DNA of 64,000 nucleotides from Platanthera guangdongensis (lineage: Eukaryota; Streptophyta; Magnoliopsida; Asparagales; Orchidaceae). Each line of letters starts with the position of its first letter. The first letter of the stretch is position 1. Shown in pieces: positions 10,069 through 21,051 of the stretch. A program made the position numbers and the translations under genes. The DNA lies in NCBI GenBank assembly GCA_039583875.1, contig CM077149.1, positions 25,061,194 through 25,125,193 of the forward strand, in the 5' to 3' direction. The notes under the pieces were generated by a model. It saw only the letters and a list, made by a program, of their open reading frames with translations, was not told the DNA's origin and did not search any database.

Positions 10069-10398
10069 TGTAACGTCCCGAATCGCTCTAGGCCCCTAGT
10101 GTGTGTGTTTTTGAGTCAGGAGGGTTGACTCAAGTCCTGAGAAGTGCAGGGAATTGGACTGCACTTGTGGAGAAGTGGAGAAATCAGTGTAAAAAGACAC
10201 AGGCGTGACACGGGTAGTGACACGGGCGTGTCCCTACCCGTGTGCGTCGAGATGGTCTCGACGAAGCGTGTCGAGATCGTCGAGATGCGTCGAGATAGTC
10301 GAGCGGGGGACACGGGTAGTGACACGGGCGTGTCCCTACCCGTGTGCGTCGAGTTGAGCTCGACGAGAAGTGTCGAGATGCAACCCGAGAAGTACACG
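10069..10398 (+). repeat. Truncated 3' LTR of Tekay-1
   Basis: Starts TGTAACGTCC exactly like the 5' LTR and follows it for about 330 bases with about five differences, most of them transitions. Two of the four CACGGG palindromes are kept (near 10207-10243 and 10310-10345). Alignment stops at GAAGTACACGG; the next bases belong to the SIRE-I ORF3 region. Nearly 2.8 kb of LTR, including the polyadenylation region, is missing. Confidence 0.88.
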
Positions 10399-11641
10399 GC
10401 ATTTAAATAAAGGGATTCTGGAGCAATGGAGGAGTAGGGATTGTGGTGACCATAATTTGAACAAACAGAGAATGCACTAGACATATCTTAGTGTGTGTGG
10501 TCAGGTGCAGAAGATGGAATTTCAGTTGTGGGGATGGATTCTTGATGTGGGGATGATGGGCGAATCACTAGATCGAATGTGTGGGAGGAGATAAAGATGT
10601 CAGGATCTGTGGTAGTTAAATGAGGTGGAAGGGGGATTGATGTGGGGATGGTTATGGTGATTGGGAAGGAGAGTGTTGTATGGATTCCTGAATGGGGGAA
10701 GATGGGATTTCAAGTGATTGGATTACAGTGAGATTTATTTGAGGAGAGGAAGGAGGTTGAGAATATGCAGGAGATGGAACTGGTGTAGAAATGTGAAGTG
10801 GTTATTGTTGATGATGTTGTGTAGAAGAAGGAATGTTGGAGGTGGAGGGGGCCTCTTTTGGGGCTAGAGGAGCAGCTGTGACAGTACTAGTGCTTTAAGA
10901 AGGCGTGGAGGAGGAAGAAGTCTTGGTTGGCTTGGTGATGTTCCTCTCCCACCTGTCAAAGAGGGCATAGGTGAGCCTCTTGGAGGCATTTATGAATATG
11001 GTCGGGGTGACCAGGGATTCAGCATCCTTTTCCTTAAGGAAGATTCCGAGAATCCTTCCAAAGCAAACCTCCTTTTTGGTGTTCTTTTTCTTTATCAGTT
11101 CAAACATAATCTGAGCCCAATTCACTGGTTTCTTGTTCACCACTACACACATCACCAGAAATTGATGTCTGGTGATGTAATCATGGGCATTGTGCTTACC
11201 CAGCAGCACTTTCCCCACAATATCTGCTAGAAATTTATACTCTGCAGATAGGTGTTTCTTCAGAAGTTTATTTGGAGTGTCTCCAGAATAGCCCATTTTA
11301 TGCAACATTTCATTAAATTCCTCACCATCAATTTCTAATTCTTCTGTGCCATTAACTAATCCAAACATTTCAGTCAGGACGACGGGAGTAAGAGAGACGA
11401 CATTACCCAATATTGTCCCGGTCATGGTGTTCTCATCTGTTAGGGAGGAAGTATAGACCCACTCTCTGATTTCTGTACTGGCGAGCTTGATCCTGGTGGT
11501 CATCAAAATTTTCAACTGCAATTCTTCAAGCAGTTTTAGAATATCTAGGAAGATTGGGTCGGAGTGTTGAAATGACTCAAAATCCACATCAAATCTGGTA
11601 TCAAATTTCATTGCCGCAAGACTTCCCGGTGGTATCGCCAC
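10399..11641 (-). pseudogene. ORF3 of SIRE-I, truncated
   Basis: Unknown-function third ORF found downstream of pol in this family. An open stretch of 248 codons (11641-10895) matches the N-terminal domain of SIRE-II ORF3, with shared stretches such as TRIEL/TRIKL, EIREWVYTSS, ENTMTGTI and ADIVGKVLLGKH. Below 10895 a Pro/Ser/Thr-rich region with stops continues until the deletion junction. The start codon that is ATG in SIRE-II is GTG here (11641-11639). A splice-acceptor-like CTCTTTTGCAG lies just before it. The domain vaguely resembles the plant 'putative transposon protein' family often found inside retroelements; I cannot confirm that without a search. Confidence 0.75.
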
Positions 11642-11739
11642 GATGCACCTGCAAAAGAGAAACAGAGATCAACTGTTATGGAATTGAAAGCGCAAGACGG
11701 AGGTCTAAGAAAAACCTAGATATAAGATTTTTCAGAATA

Positions 11740-12010
11740 TGAATCGACAAACTCCGTTCCACGAAAAATAAAAGAATTTTTCGATATGAGGTCGACGAAA
11801 TAATTTGTAGTTAAATAATTCATCAAGCTCAATATGAAGATTTGAAAACATTTCGTCGAGCTCCGTTGGACGAAAGTTTTCTGAAGCAGATTCGTCGATT
11901 TCCATTCGACGAAAATAACTTCACTCATAGAGAGTTCGTCGATCTACGTTCGACGAATTTCTCTAGAACTTTTCTCAGTTCGTCGAACTCCGTTCAACGA
12001 TCTTCGAAAA
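11740..12010. repeat. TCGACGA cluster between pol and ORF3 of SIRE-I
   Basis: Seven or more copies of TTCGTCGA / TCGACGAA words at irregular spacing, in a non-coding gap between the RNase H end and ORF3. The matching gap of SIRE-II (24050-24350) carries the same kind of cluster. Confidence 0.7.
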
Positions 12011-12070
12011 ATTCGTCGACTGCAGACAGAAATCAAACTAAAGCTTCTCCATTTATCATTCCAAGCTTAT

Positions 12071-15000
12071 TTATAAAGAACAAGTGATTTCTTTCATCCA
12101 AGGGTTTGGTGAATATATCTGCTCTTTGTAAATCAGTGTAGATATAGACAATTTTAATTTTGTTTTTGTCTCACACTCTCTAATGAAATGATGCATAATG
12201 TCTATATGCTTAGTCCTATTATGATGGACTGGATTTTGTGCTATGGATATAACACTTGTGTTATCATATAAGAGAGTTGAATTATTTAAGTTGAACCCAT
12301 AGTCCAGTAGTTGGTTTTGAATCCACAACATCTGGAATAACAACTGCCAACTGCAATGTATTCTGCTTTAGTAGTTGATGCAGACACAGATGATCGTTTC
12401 TTGCAGAACCAAGACACTAATTTCATACTAAGGAACTGGCAAGTCCCTAAGGTACTTTTCCCGTCTACCCTGCATCCAGCAAAGTCACCATCCGAGTATC
12501 CAATTAACTCAAATTCTGACTCAGTAGGATACCAGAGTCCTAGACTAGGACAACTCTTTATATATCTCAAAGTCCTTTTTAGAAAAATTAGATGAGATTC
12601 TTTAGGGTTCACTTGTAACCTAGCACAAAGACATGTGACAAACATTATGTCAGGTCTACTTGTTGTAAGGTATAGTAGGGACCCAATAATGCCCATATAT
12701 AGTTTCTGATCAACTGGTTTCCCATGTTCATTAATGTCTATTACAGTATTAGTATCCATAGGTGTTTTCTTTACTAAGGCATCAGCCATCCCAAACTTTT
12801 TAATAAGCTATGTAGCATATTTAGCCTGGGAGATGATGAAGCCATCAGGTAGCTGCTTCACTTGGAGACCATGGAAGTAGGAGAGCTCACCCATGCTACT
12901 CATTTCAAACTTGGAATGCATGAGGTCAAAGAACCTCTTGCATAATTTAGAATCAGTAGACCCAAATATAATGTCATCTACATATATTTGTACTAACATA
13001 TTTTGATCCTTATGGTGCCTAGTGAATAATATTTTATCTATAATGCCTCTAGTGAATTTATGCTCTATCAGTAAGCTAGCTAGTGTCTCATACCAAGCTC
13101 TTGGAGCTTGATTTAGACCATAAAGAGCTTTATGCAATCTAAAAACATATGAAGGATGGGTTGGAGAGATAAAACCTGGAGGTTGTTCAACATAAACCTC
13201 TTCTTTCGGTACTCCATTAAGAAAGGCACTCATTACATCCATCTGATAGACCTTGAACTTATTGTAGACAGTATAAGTAAGGAAGATCCTGATTGCTTCT
13301 AACCTTACAACTGGTGCAAAAGTTTGGTCATAGTCTATCCCTTCTTCTTACGTATAACCTTGAGCAACAAGCCTAGCCTTGTTTCTCACAATTACACCCT
13401 GGGCATCAAGTTTATTTCTATATACCCATTTAGTTCCAATGACTGGGTAGTCTTTTGGTCTTGGAACTAAATCTCAAATTCTACATCTCTCAAATTGGTT
13501 GAGTTCCTCTTGCATTGTAATAACCTAGTAGGGATCTTGCTCAGCAACTTTTATGGATTGAGGTTCAACTTGAGAGAGAAAACAGGCACGCATCACATCT
13601 TGGTTGAGTTGATGCATTGTCTATACAACTACAGATATGTCTCCAATCACTTGAGATCTGGGATGATCCCTTAGTGTGACAAGATCAGTGGGTGGAGTTA
13701 GTTCAACAAAAACATTTGGAATTAATTCCTCTTATGGAATTATGTCTGCTGTTGAATGAAGTTCAACCACTTTTGTGCTTTCTTCTTCACTGTCTTCATC
13801 AACCTGTGGAGGAGATGGTGATGTAACCTCTTATGGAAGGTTTAATTCACCCAATATCTCACACAAGTGAGGTACCTGCAAGGTGCTATTGGTAGAAATA
13901 TTTTTCTCCTTGTAAGACATGTTAGTCTCATCAAAAGTAACATGAATTGATTCTTCAATTTTTAAAGAAGATTTGTTAAATACCATATAAGCTTTGCTTA
14001 CTTGGGAATATCCTAAAAAAATTCCCTCTTTAGCCTTAGCTTCAAACTTTCTAATATATTTTTTGTTATTGTTATGTATATAACATATGCAGCCAAAAAC
14101 TTTAAAATAGGTGATTTTAGGTTTCTTCCCATTAAGAAATTCATAGGGAGTCCTATTCTTAAGTTTATATATTATACTTCTATTCAGTACATAGTTTGGT
14201 GTGCTTACAGCCTCTGCCCAAAAGGATAGGGGCATGTACGCATCTGCAAGGAATGTTCCTACAACTTCAATTAAGGTTCTGTTCTTCCTTTCAGCTACCC
14301 CATTTTGTTAGGGAGTTCTAGGAGCTGAGAAGCAATGTATGATACCTTCCTTCTCACAGAACACATGCATAAGAAGAGACTCAAACTCTATACCATGATC
14401 GCTTCTAACTAATACAACATGAGTAGAGTACTCAATCTGTATGGTCTTGAGAAAATCTATAAGAACTTTGAATGTATCTGACTTAGATCTCAGAAAGAAC
14501 ACCCAAGTGAATGTTGAGAAGTCATCTATTAAAACTAGGATATAGGATTTCCCTCCTAGGCTTTGTACAGCAATAGGTCCAAATAGGTCCATGTGTAGCA
14601 AGTACAAAATCCTAGGTGAATCATTTTTATTTACTGATTTAAAGCTAGATTAAGTTTGCTTGCCTAGTTGACAAGCCCTGCAGAGGCATTCCTTCTTGTA
14701 GGGACCAGAGGGTAAACCTTTCACAAGACTGTCTTTAGATAGCCTAGCAATGTTTTCATATTAACATGTCCTAGCCTTTTATGGCATAGTTCATTTTGAT
14801 TGCTAACTATATTATGCAAACAGATGTCTGAAGGTGCAGAATGAAAATCTACTATATATATGTTACCTTGTCTATTTTCAATTAAAATAGTTTGTTTTTA
14901 TTTATTAGAAATAATACAAGATGTTGAGTTAAAGTGCACCTGATAACCTTCATCACATAATTGGCTTATAGAGATGAGGTTATGCTTGAGTACACTTACA

Positions 15001-15458
15001 TAGATCACCTTTTTGAAAGTGACTGCTCCAATCTTTACTTCTCCAAAGCCCTCTGACTGGCCACACTTTGAATCACCAAAGATCACCTTTGGTCCCGGCT
15101 TGGACTTATAGTTAATTAAATTGTCCTTGCTGCCAATCATATGTTTAGAGCATCCACTGTTCAGATATAATCTTTTATTAACTGCTGGACAGCTCTTTTC
15201 TGCCAATAAAAACAGTGAGTTGTTCTTGACACAGGTTACCTTGGGTCCTTTATATTGTTGATAAGAAAAACTAGATATTTCTGAAAATTCAGGTTGTGAT
15301 TTATACCCTAAGGGGTGATATCTTCTAGGAGGAATTATCCAATCAGCCAGTGGATTAAAAGGTTTCCTAGATTTATTAGAGTTGCTTTTATAGTTATGAC
15401 ATTTATTAAGTATTTCTGGATTCGACGAAATGTTGTGAGTTTGTCGACCAGAGTTCAA
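12071..15458 (-). pseudogene. pol: Pol of SIRE-I
   Basis: Copia-type order on the minus strand. Protease: region ~15180-14898, where the catalytic DSG of SIRE-II is NSG (codon 15161-15159), which would abolish activity. Integrase: ~14700-14000, with LVRSDHG and the NGVAERKNRT region after a TAA where relatives have Gln. RT: ~13470-12810, with an intact YVDD near 12980 and the [13 protein letters not shown] motif. RNase H: ~12789-12286, then a frameshift and the usual KHID / FIREC stretch to ~12071. From 14607 to 12286 the frame is constant but broken by several stops, many of which look like C-to-T or G-to-A changes relative to SIRE-II (for example TGG to TAG or TGA, CAA to TAA). Confidence 0.85.
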
Positions 15459-15665
15459 CGAAATGTGATGAGATCGTCGATCTCTGCTCAGAGAATGAAC
15501 GCATTCATTTTCTGTGCCCCAAGTTCATCGATCTTTGCTCGACGAACCATACACAGTTCATCGATCGTAGTAAGACGAATAATTATTGTATTGATTTGCG
15601 TTCAGAGTTCGTCAACTTGAGTTCGACGAACTGGCCACATTTTGTCGATCTGAGTTCGACGAAAT
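15420..15665. repeat. TCGACGA cluster in the gag-protease spacer of SIRE-I
   Basis: At least eight TTCGACGAA / TCGTCGA-type words within 250 bases, in the region linking gag to protease. SIRE-II has the same cluster at 27745-28000. It would be translated, giving Arg/Ser/Asn-rich linker peptide. Confidence 0.7.
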
Positions 15666-15729
15666 CTGCTGAACATTGTTTTTATCTAAGGTTTTCTGAT
15701 TTTGATTTTTCTTATTTTTGTGTGTGATT

Positions 15730-17273
15730 TTTGTTTGATTGGGATTGTTATTGTCTACCTTTTATTTACCCTTTTCAGACATAAACTTTATTGGTGTTGT
15801 TAATATATTCTTCTTAAGTATAGGGGGGCGGGGTAAACTTGATGATGCACCCAAGCCTAGTTTGTCATTCAGTCTGGCATTGACTGTGCTTGTGATGTCC
15901 ATGAGCTTAAGGCTTCTCCCATTGAGAGATTTCTCAAGTTGTTTGGCCTCACATAGCTCTGTTTTTAAGGAAGTGATTTGATAATTTTTCCCTAAGTATT
16001 TTGATTTCCTTTTCTGAGTTTATTAAATCAATGCACATAGTTTTAAATTCAATTTTGAAACTATCAGAATTATAGTCAAAAGATAACAATACCTAATCAA
16101 CTTCTGATTCCAAAGTTCCTTCATTTTCAGATTCTTCCTCTTCTAATTGTCTTCTAGAGGCATTAATGGCCATGAGGCAGACTTCCTTGGCCCTTGCCTC
16201 TTCTTCTTCACTGTAACTGGAAGACGTGGATTCATCTTCAGTGTCACTCCAGTTTTCAGCTACAAAACCCTTCTCCCTCCTTTGTATTTGCTGGAGGAAG
16301 GCCTTGAGCTTTGTTGTCTTCTAGAATCCTTCTCTCTACTTCTTTTTTTATTTTGATTCTATGGACACTCTGAGATGAAGTGTCCAGGTTTTCTGCAGTC
16401 AAAGCAAATAACTTCTTTAGTGGGAGTATTGTCATACATTGGTTTATCATCCCGCCTGGATGATTTTCTCCTGGAGTCTTTCCTTGGAATTTTGTAAAAT
16501 CTTTTGGCACTAAGACCCATTAGCTCTTCATTTATTGTAGAAGATTTTGTCTCTTCAGCAGCCTTGAATGTCAGGTTGTGCTCTTTCCTTGCTAGTGGAT
16601 GAGTCCTTTATTCAGCTGCTTCTTTGGACTTGATTAGTTGCTCATTGGACTTGAGCTTTCCCAGTAGAGATTCAGTAGAAATCTCATTTAAGCTCCTGGC
16701 CTCCTTGATTGGCCAGATCCTTGAATCCTATGAGCTTGGGAAGCACATGATGATTTTGTCATTCACCTCAGTGAGGGTGATGTCCTTATCCAAGGTTTTC
16801 AGCTCATTGATTATTGAGCTTAATCTGTTGTACATATCTGCAATAGATTCTGCGTCATCCTTCTTGAAATTCTCATACTAGGATATGAGATTTGACCTTC
16901 TGTCCTTCCATTCATCAGCAAAGCCAACCACCATTTTGTTGAGAGAGTCCCAAATGCCCATGGCTAAAGTGAATTCAACCACTTTCTGGAAAATGTCATC
17001 AGACATTGTTTGGGCCAGAATGTTCATAGCTTTAGCATCAGCAACCTTGGCTTTATTCTGAGCATCAGTCCACTCATGTGGTGGAACTTCATGATTGCTT
17101 GAGGTTAATGTAGATGTAGAGGCATTTACTTGAGGAGTACCTATCAAAATATAGTTATAGATGTCCTCATCAATAGAATTCATATTCAGTTTTATTCTTG
17201 CCTTCCAGATGTCAAACTTATTTAAGTTGCACACTGGAGGTCTGGTGCTTGCATAATCTTTATTCTGTGCCAT
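15730..17273 (-). pseudogene. gag: Gag of SIRE-I
   Basis: Starts at ATG 17273-17271 with the same N-terminus type as SIRE-II gag (MAQNKDYA... versus MTQNKDYA...). The first open part runs 131 codons to ~16878 and then carries stops. A CCHC zinc knuckle (CFDC...GH....C) is readable around 16400-16355, followed by an acidic Ser/Glu-rich region. The coiled-coil extension seen in SIRE-II is present but shortened by an internal deletion near 16000-15960. Inactive. Confidence 0.82.
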
Positions 17274-17365
17274 ACTGTGAATATAATCCTAATAGAAATA
17301 AATAAAAAAACAGATCTAACAAACGATCTTTTGGTTCACGGGTTAGCTTGTACAACCAAAGGAAC

Positions 17366-17381
17366 TTCCTCTTATACCAAT
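17366..17381 (-). other. Decayed primer binding site of SIRE-I
   Basis: Read on the minus strand just inside the LTR: TTGGTATAAGAGGAAG, which differs from the iMet-type TGGTATCAGAGCAGG at a few places. It fixes the inner edge of the SIRE-I 5' LTR. Confidence 0.6.
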
Positions 17382-19046
17382 TGAAAGTTAGGGTATTTTT
17401 TGATATACTCTAGAGGGGGGTGAATAGAGTATCTTGAAACTTTTAAAGCTATTTGCTGTAAATAAAAAAACAGTCCTAAGATGAAATAATCTACCATAGG
17501 CACAACAAATGTAAACTAGCTATCATAGACAAAGCAACCTAACAAGCACAGCCACAACAAGAACAAAAGAAAACGATGACAACCATACAATACAAGAATT
17601 TTATAGTGGTTCCCCAACCTGGGTACATCCACTCTTCTACCACCCTGGTAGGAATCTACTCAGGTTTTTGATCAGGTGACTGCCACCAATGAGCTTTTGA
17701 TCAGGTGCTCAAAAACCAATGCCAAGTCTTTTGATCCGGTGACTTGGAACCAGGAATAACTTTTGAAGGGAGTTAAAGAACCCTTTTTACAGTGGGGGGT
17801 GAGAGAGTGATGTTGTCTTCTCTTTGTCAAATACAAAGCTCCCCCTGAGATATTGATTTGATCAGGAAGGTTGTGCTTTACTGCAGGTTGAGTAGGTATT
17901 CAATCTTTTTCCTGGATCAGATGTGCTCCAGGAACTTCTTGACTGATAAAGTTTTGTTGTCCTTGAAGAATCCATGAAAGAAGAAGGAAGAAGACTCTTG
18001 ATTTTGAATGGATGTTCTTCTTCTTCTTCAACTTGATGTTGTTTCTATGGTCTGGGGCTTCTAGTATCTGTTACTTTATGATTTCGTTTTCTGTATAATG
18101 AATGCTGCCGAGAAGGAAGAAGAAAAAATCTTTTTATATTTTCCATGTAATCTTCCTTCTGAATTTTGAATTTCTTCAGCATTGATTACTGACGGCCTAG
18201 AGAATATCTGCATTGATTGATTTCCCAAAATGTCTCATTGAAAAGCGGCAAGTAATAATCCTGAAGAAGACTGTAATCAATGCTTTCTTCTAACGGTAAT
18301 ATTCAGAGAATATTTAAGCATTGATTACTCAGAAATTATTGCAATAAAATGAGGACAGAGGGAGGTAAATTTTCAAGTCTGGAACTGCATAGAAATCGTT
18401 GAGCAGAGAACAAAATTCGTCGGCCTAGGTCCTGAGTTCGTCGAGCTGAGAAGTTATGTTCGTCGACCAGATAACCTTTGTTCGTCGACCTGAGATCCAA
18501 GATCGTCGAACTAAGAACAGATAACTGCTTTCTCCAGAGCCTTGCCAATTTTATGCATCAAGATCGTCGAGCTGAGATTCTAACTTCGTCGACTGGAGTT
18601 CAGTGAAAATGTTTCTTAGACTTGAGAATTTAGAAATAAAGTGTCCAGAAATCATCGACTTGTGAATTGATTTTGTCGACCTGAGAATTTATTTCGTCGA
18701 CCTGAGAACTGCTAACAGTTACCTGATACAACTTGTCGAGATTGTGGTCCAAGTTCATCGAGCTGAGAACATGAATTTGTCGACTGCAGTATGACTCTAG
18801 ACTTAGAATATTTGAAGTAGAGTATCAATAAATCATCGTCCTGAGAACTAAGTTCATCATCTCAGCTCAGAGAATTGTCTCTTAGTTCGTCGAGCTGCGC
18901 ACGACTTTCATCGAGCTGAGTTCGACGAACGTTGAACTCATTTCCTTAGTCTTTGAAATTTCTCTAAGTATTCAGTTTTCTGTAGTCTGTTGATGGCTGG
19001 TTCATGCAGTGTTGACACTAAGAACATGGCCTAAACTCTAGGACAC
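17382..19046 (-). repeat. 5' LTR of SIRE-I (main part)
   Basis: Plus-strand start TGAAAGTTAGGG, parallel to TGAAAGTGAG at the ends of the SIRE-II LTRs. It holds the 'ttttgatcaggtg' repeats near 17670-17750, a stretch of T-rich leader, and a dense TCGTCGA / TCGACGA cluster at ~18405-18935. It is cut at GACAC (19042-19046) by SIRE-II; the last 80 bases continue at 31539-31618 and end GGGATCCAACA. Confidence 0.85.
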
Positions 19047-20865
19047 TGAAAGTGAGCTGTTACATCAGAAATACTCTAGCGGGGGGGGGGGGGGGGGGGG
19101 GCTGAATAGAGTATTCTTGATTCCCAAAAAATCTTTAAAGCATTTGCTGCAATTTAAGAAATGCAGAATAAAACTAACTAAATATAATCTACAGCCCTAA
19201 TAATCACAGCTACAGCAAGAACACAAAAGAAATGGGCATCCAGACAACACAAGAATTTATAGTGGTTCCCCTAAACTTGTGTACATCCACTCTTCTATCA
19301 CCTTGGTAGGAATCCACTCAGATTTTTGATCAGGTGTCTGACACCAATGAGCTTTTGATCAGGTACTCAAAAACAAAAACTCAAGTTGTTTGGAAGGAGA
19401 CTTGTGAACCAGAATAATTTTGAAGGGAATTAAAACCCTGTACAGAGGTGGTGAATGAGAGAGTGATGAAAGTCTTCTTTTCTCTATCACAATGAGAAGA
19501 CTATGTGGATTTAGTGATGTTGTCAAAGCTCCCCCTTAGATGTAAAAGGGTAAAGGATGGGAAGCTTTGCACAGGGTGAGTAAGCCTTCAATCTGCAGCC
19601 TTGACCAGAGAAATCTCTACGAACTTATTTGACAGATGGATTTCTTGTTGTCCTTTGAAGTGTCCTGCATAGATGAAGAAGGAAGACTCTTGATATTTGA
19701 TTGATTGTTCTTCTTCTTCAGGAAGCAGATGTTCTTCTAGTCTGGGGCTTGTTATCTGTAAGCAGAGTTCTTTGTGAGAAGGAGCAGAGAGAGAGAGAGC
19801 CTTATTTTTCAGACTGATTATCTTTTTCTGTGTGTCTGTCTCTCTTGTTCTTCTGTATTCTGTCTGCAGGGAAAAAGAGAAAATCTCTTTTATATTTTCT
19901 GTCAAAATTGTCTTTCGAAATTTGAATATTCTGTAATCCATTCTGACGGCCTAGAGAATAATCAACATTGAATTATTTCCCCAACTGTCCCATGCAAACA
20001 CGACAGGCAATAATCCTAGAGAATACCATAATCAGTGCTCTTCTAACGGTTATATTCAGAGAATATTAGAGCACTAATTACTCAGGAATTTTTACAGTAG
20101 AATGGGGACAGAAGGATGGAAAAATGACTTAGTCTGGATTCGTCTAACAGATAGCAGAAATCATCGAGATGAGTCCACAGTTCGTCGAGCTGAGTTGCTG
20201 AGTTCGTAGCCTGGATGACTTCTGTTCATCAAGCTGAGTTCCAAGATCATCGAGCTAAAGCAAAAAACTACATTATCCAGACTTGCTTATTCTGTGTCTC
20301 ATGTTCATCGAGCTAAGATTGTAAATTCGTCGACTGGGGATTATTCTGGTCTTAGAATAATTTCAGATGCTTCTAGATGAAAGTGTTGAAGTGAAGTATC
20401 CAGAATTCGTCTATCTAAGAATTTGTTTCGTCAAGCTGAGGACCACTAACTGCTGCTGGATAACTCTAGCTATTATGATCAAAGTTCGTCGAGCTCAGAA
20501 TCCTGAGTTCGTCGACTGAGTCTAGAGAATAACTAAACTTGAAATGATGAAGGTTGAGTCCAAACAATGTCGACCTAAGAATGAAGTTCGTCGAGCTCAG
20601 CTCAGAGAATTGTTCTCTGTGATTGTCGAGATGAGCATGACTATCGTCGATCTGAGTTCGACGAACGTCGAACTCATTTTACTTAGTCTCTAGAAAATCA
20701 CTAAGTCTTTGAGTCTCTGGCAGTCTGATGATGGCTGGCCCATGTGATGTTGCTATTGAGGACATGACCTAGACTCTAGGACACAACCATGACCCTGACT
20801 ATATATTGTGAGTCATATGATCCTAAGTTAGTGAACCTAGCCCAAATCAAACTAGGGATCCAACA
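19047..20865 (-). repeat. 3' LTR of SIRE-II
   Basis: Plus-strand edges TGAAAGTGAG and GGGATCCAACA. 1819 bp, against 1759 bp for the 5' LTR, which lacks about 40 bases found here near 19268-19306. A run of 21 G (19081-19101) replaces the GAGGGGGG of the other copy. A TCGTCGA / TCGACGA cluster occupies ~20158-20670. Confidence 0.9.
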
Positions 20866-20880
20866 ATCTCCCCCTATTTA
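20866..20880 (-). other. Polypurine tract of SIRE-II
   Basis: On the minus strand AAATAGGGGGAGAT directly precedes the 3' LTR start TGTTGGATCC, the expected plus-strand primer. Confidence 0.8.
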
Positions 20881-21051
20881 GGTGAGGTCACTAATTATAG
20901 ACTCATACTCAAATTGAAAATAAACAAAGCAGAAAATGCATATATCTGGCAGAGATCAATAACACATGCAGCAGATATATATATATATATAAGTTTTGTT
21001 CAGAATATAGAGTAGTTATAGATAATTATAGAAAATAAAAGAGTTCAAAAT

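Larger units (their letters stand above)
2010..10398 (+). mobile_element. Tekay-1: Ty3/gypsy chromovirus, 3' LTR truncated
   Basis: Order seen: 5' LTR (2010-5172), primer site, gag, protease, reverse transcriptase, RNase H, integrase, chromodomain, a conserved GGGGACGAAAT box, then about 330 bp of 3' LTR. Very long LTRs, the pol order PR-RT-RH-INT and a C-terminal chromodomain fit the Tekay (Del) lineage of plant chromoviruses. The 330 bases shared by the two LTRs differ at about five positions by my count, so the insertion is young compared with its neighbours. Coding damage is limited to one in-frame TGA. The element ends abruptly at ~10398 where SIRE-I sequence begins, so its right target copy cannot be checked. 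Confidence 0.9.
10399..19046 (-). mobile_element. SIRE-I: degenerate Ty1/copia SIRE/Maximus element, 3' end deleted
   Basis: On the minus strand, from high to low coordinates: 5' LTR (17382-19046, with the last 80 bp at 31539-31618 beyond SIRE-II), a decayed primer site, gag, protease, integrase, RT/RNase H, a TCGACGA cluster, and ORF3 whose end is cut at 10399. It is clearly the same family as SIRE-II, which serves as the reference for order and frames. The 3' LTR and the end of ORF3 are gone. Many stops and several frameshifts make it inactive. Confidence 0.87.

Noticed and set aside
18405..18935. Repeated TCGTCGA words with spacers, resembling a CRISPR-like array
   Set aside because: Repeats are too short, spacing is irregular, both orientations mix, and the context is a plant retrotransposon LTR.
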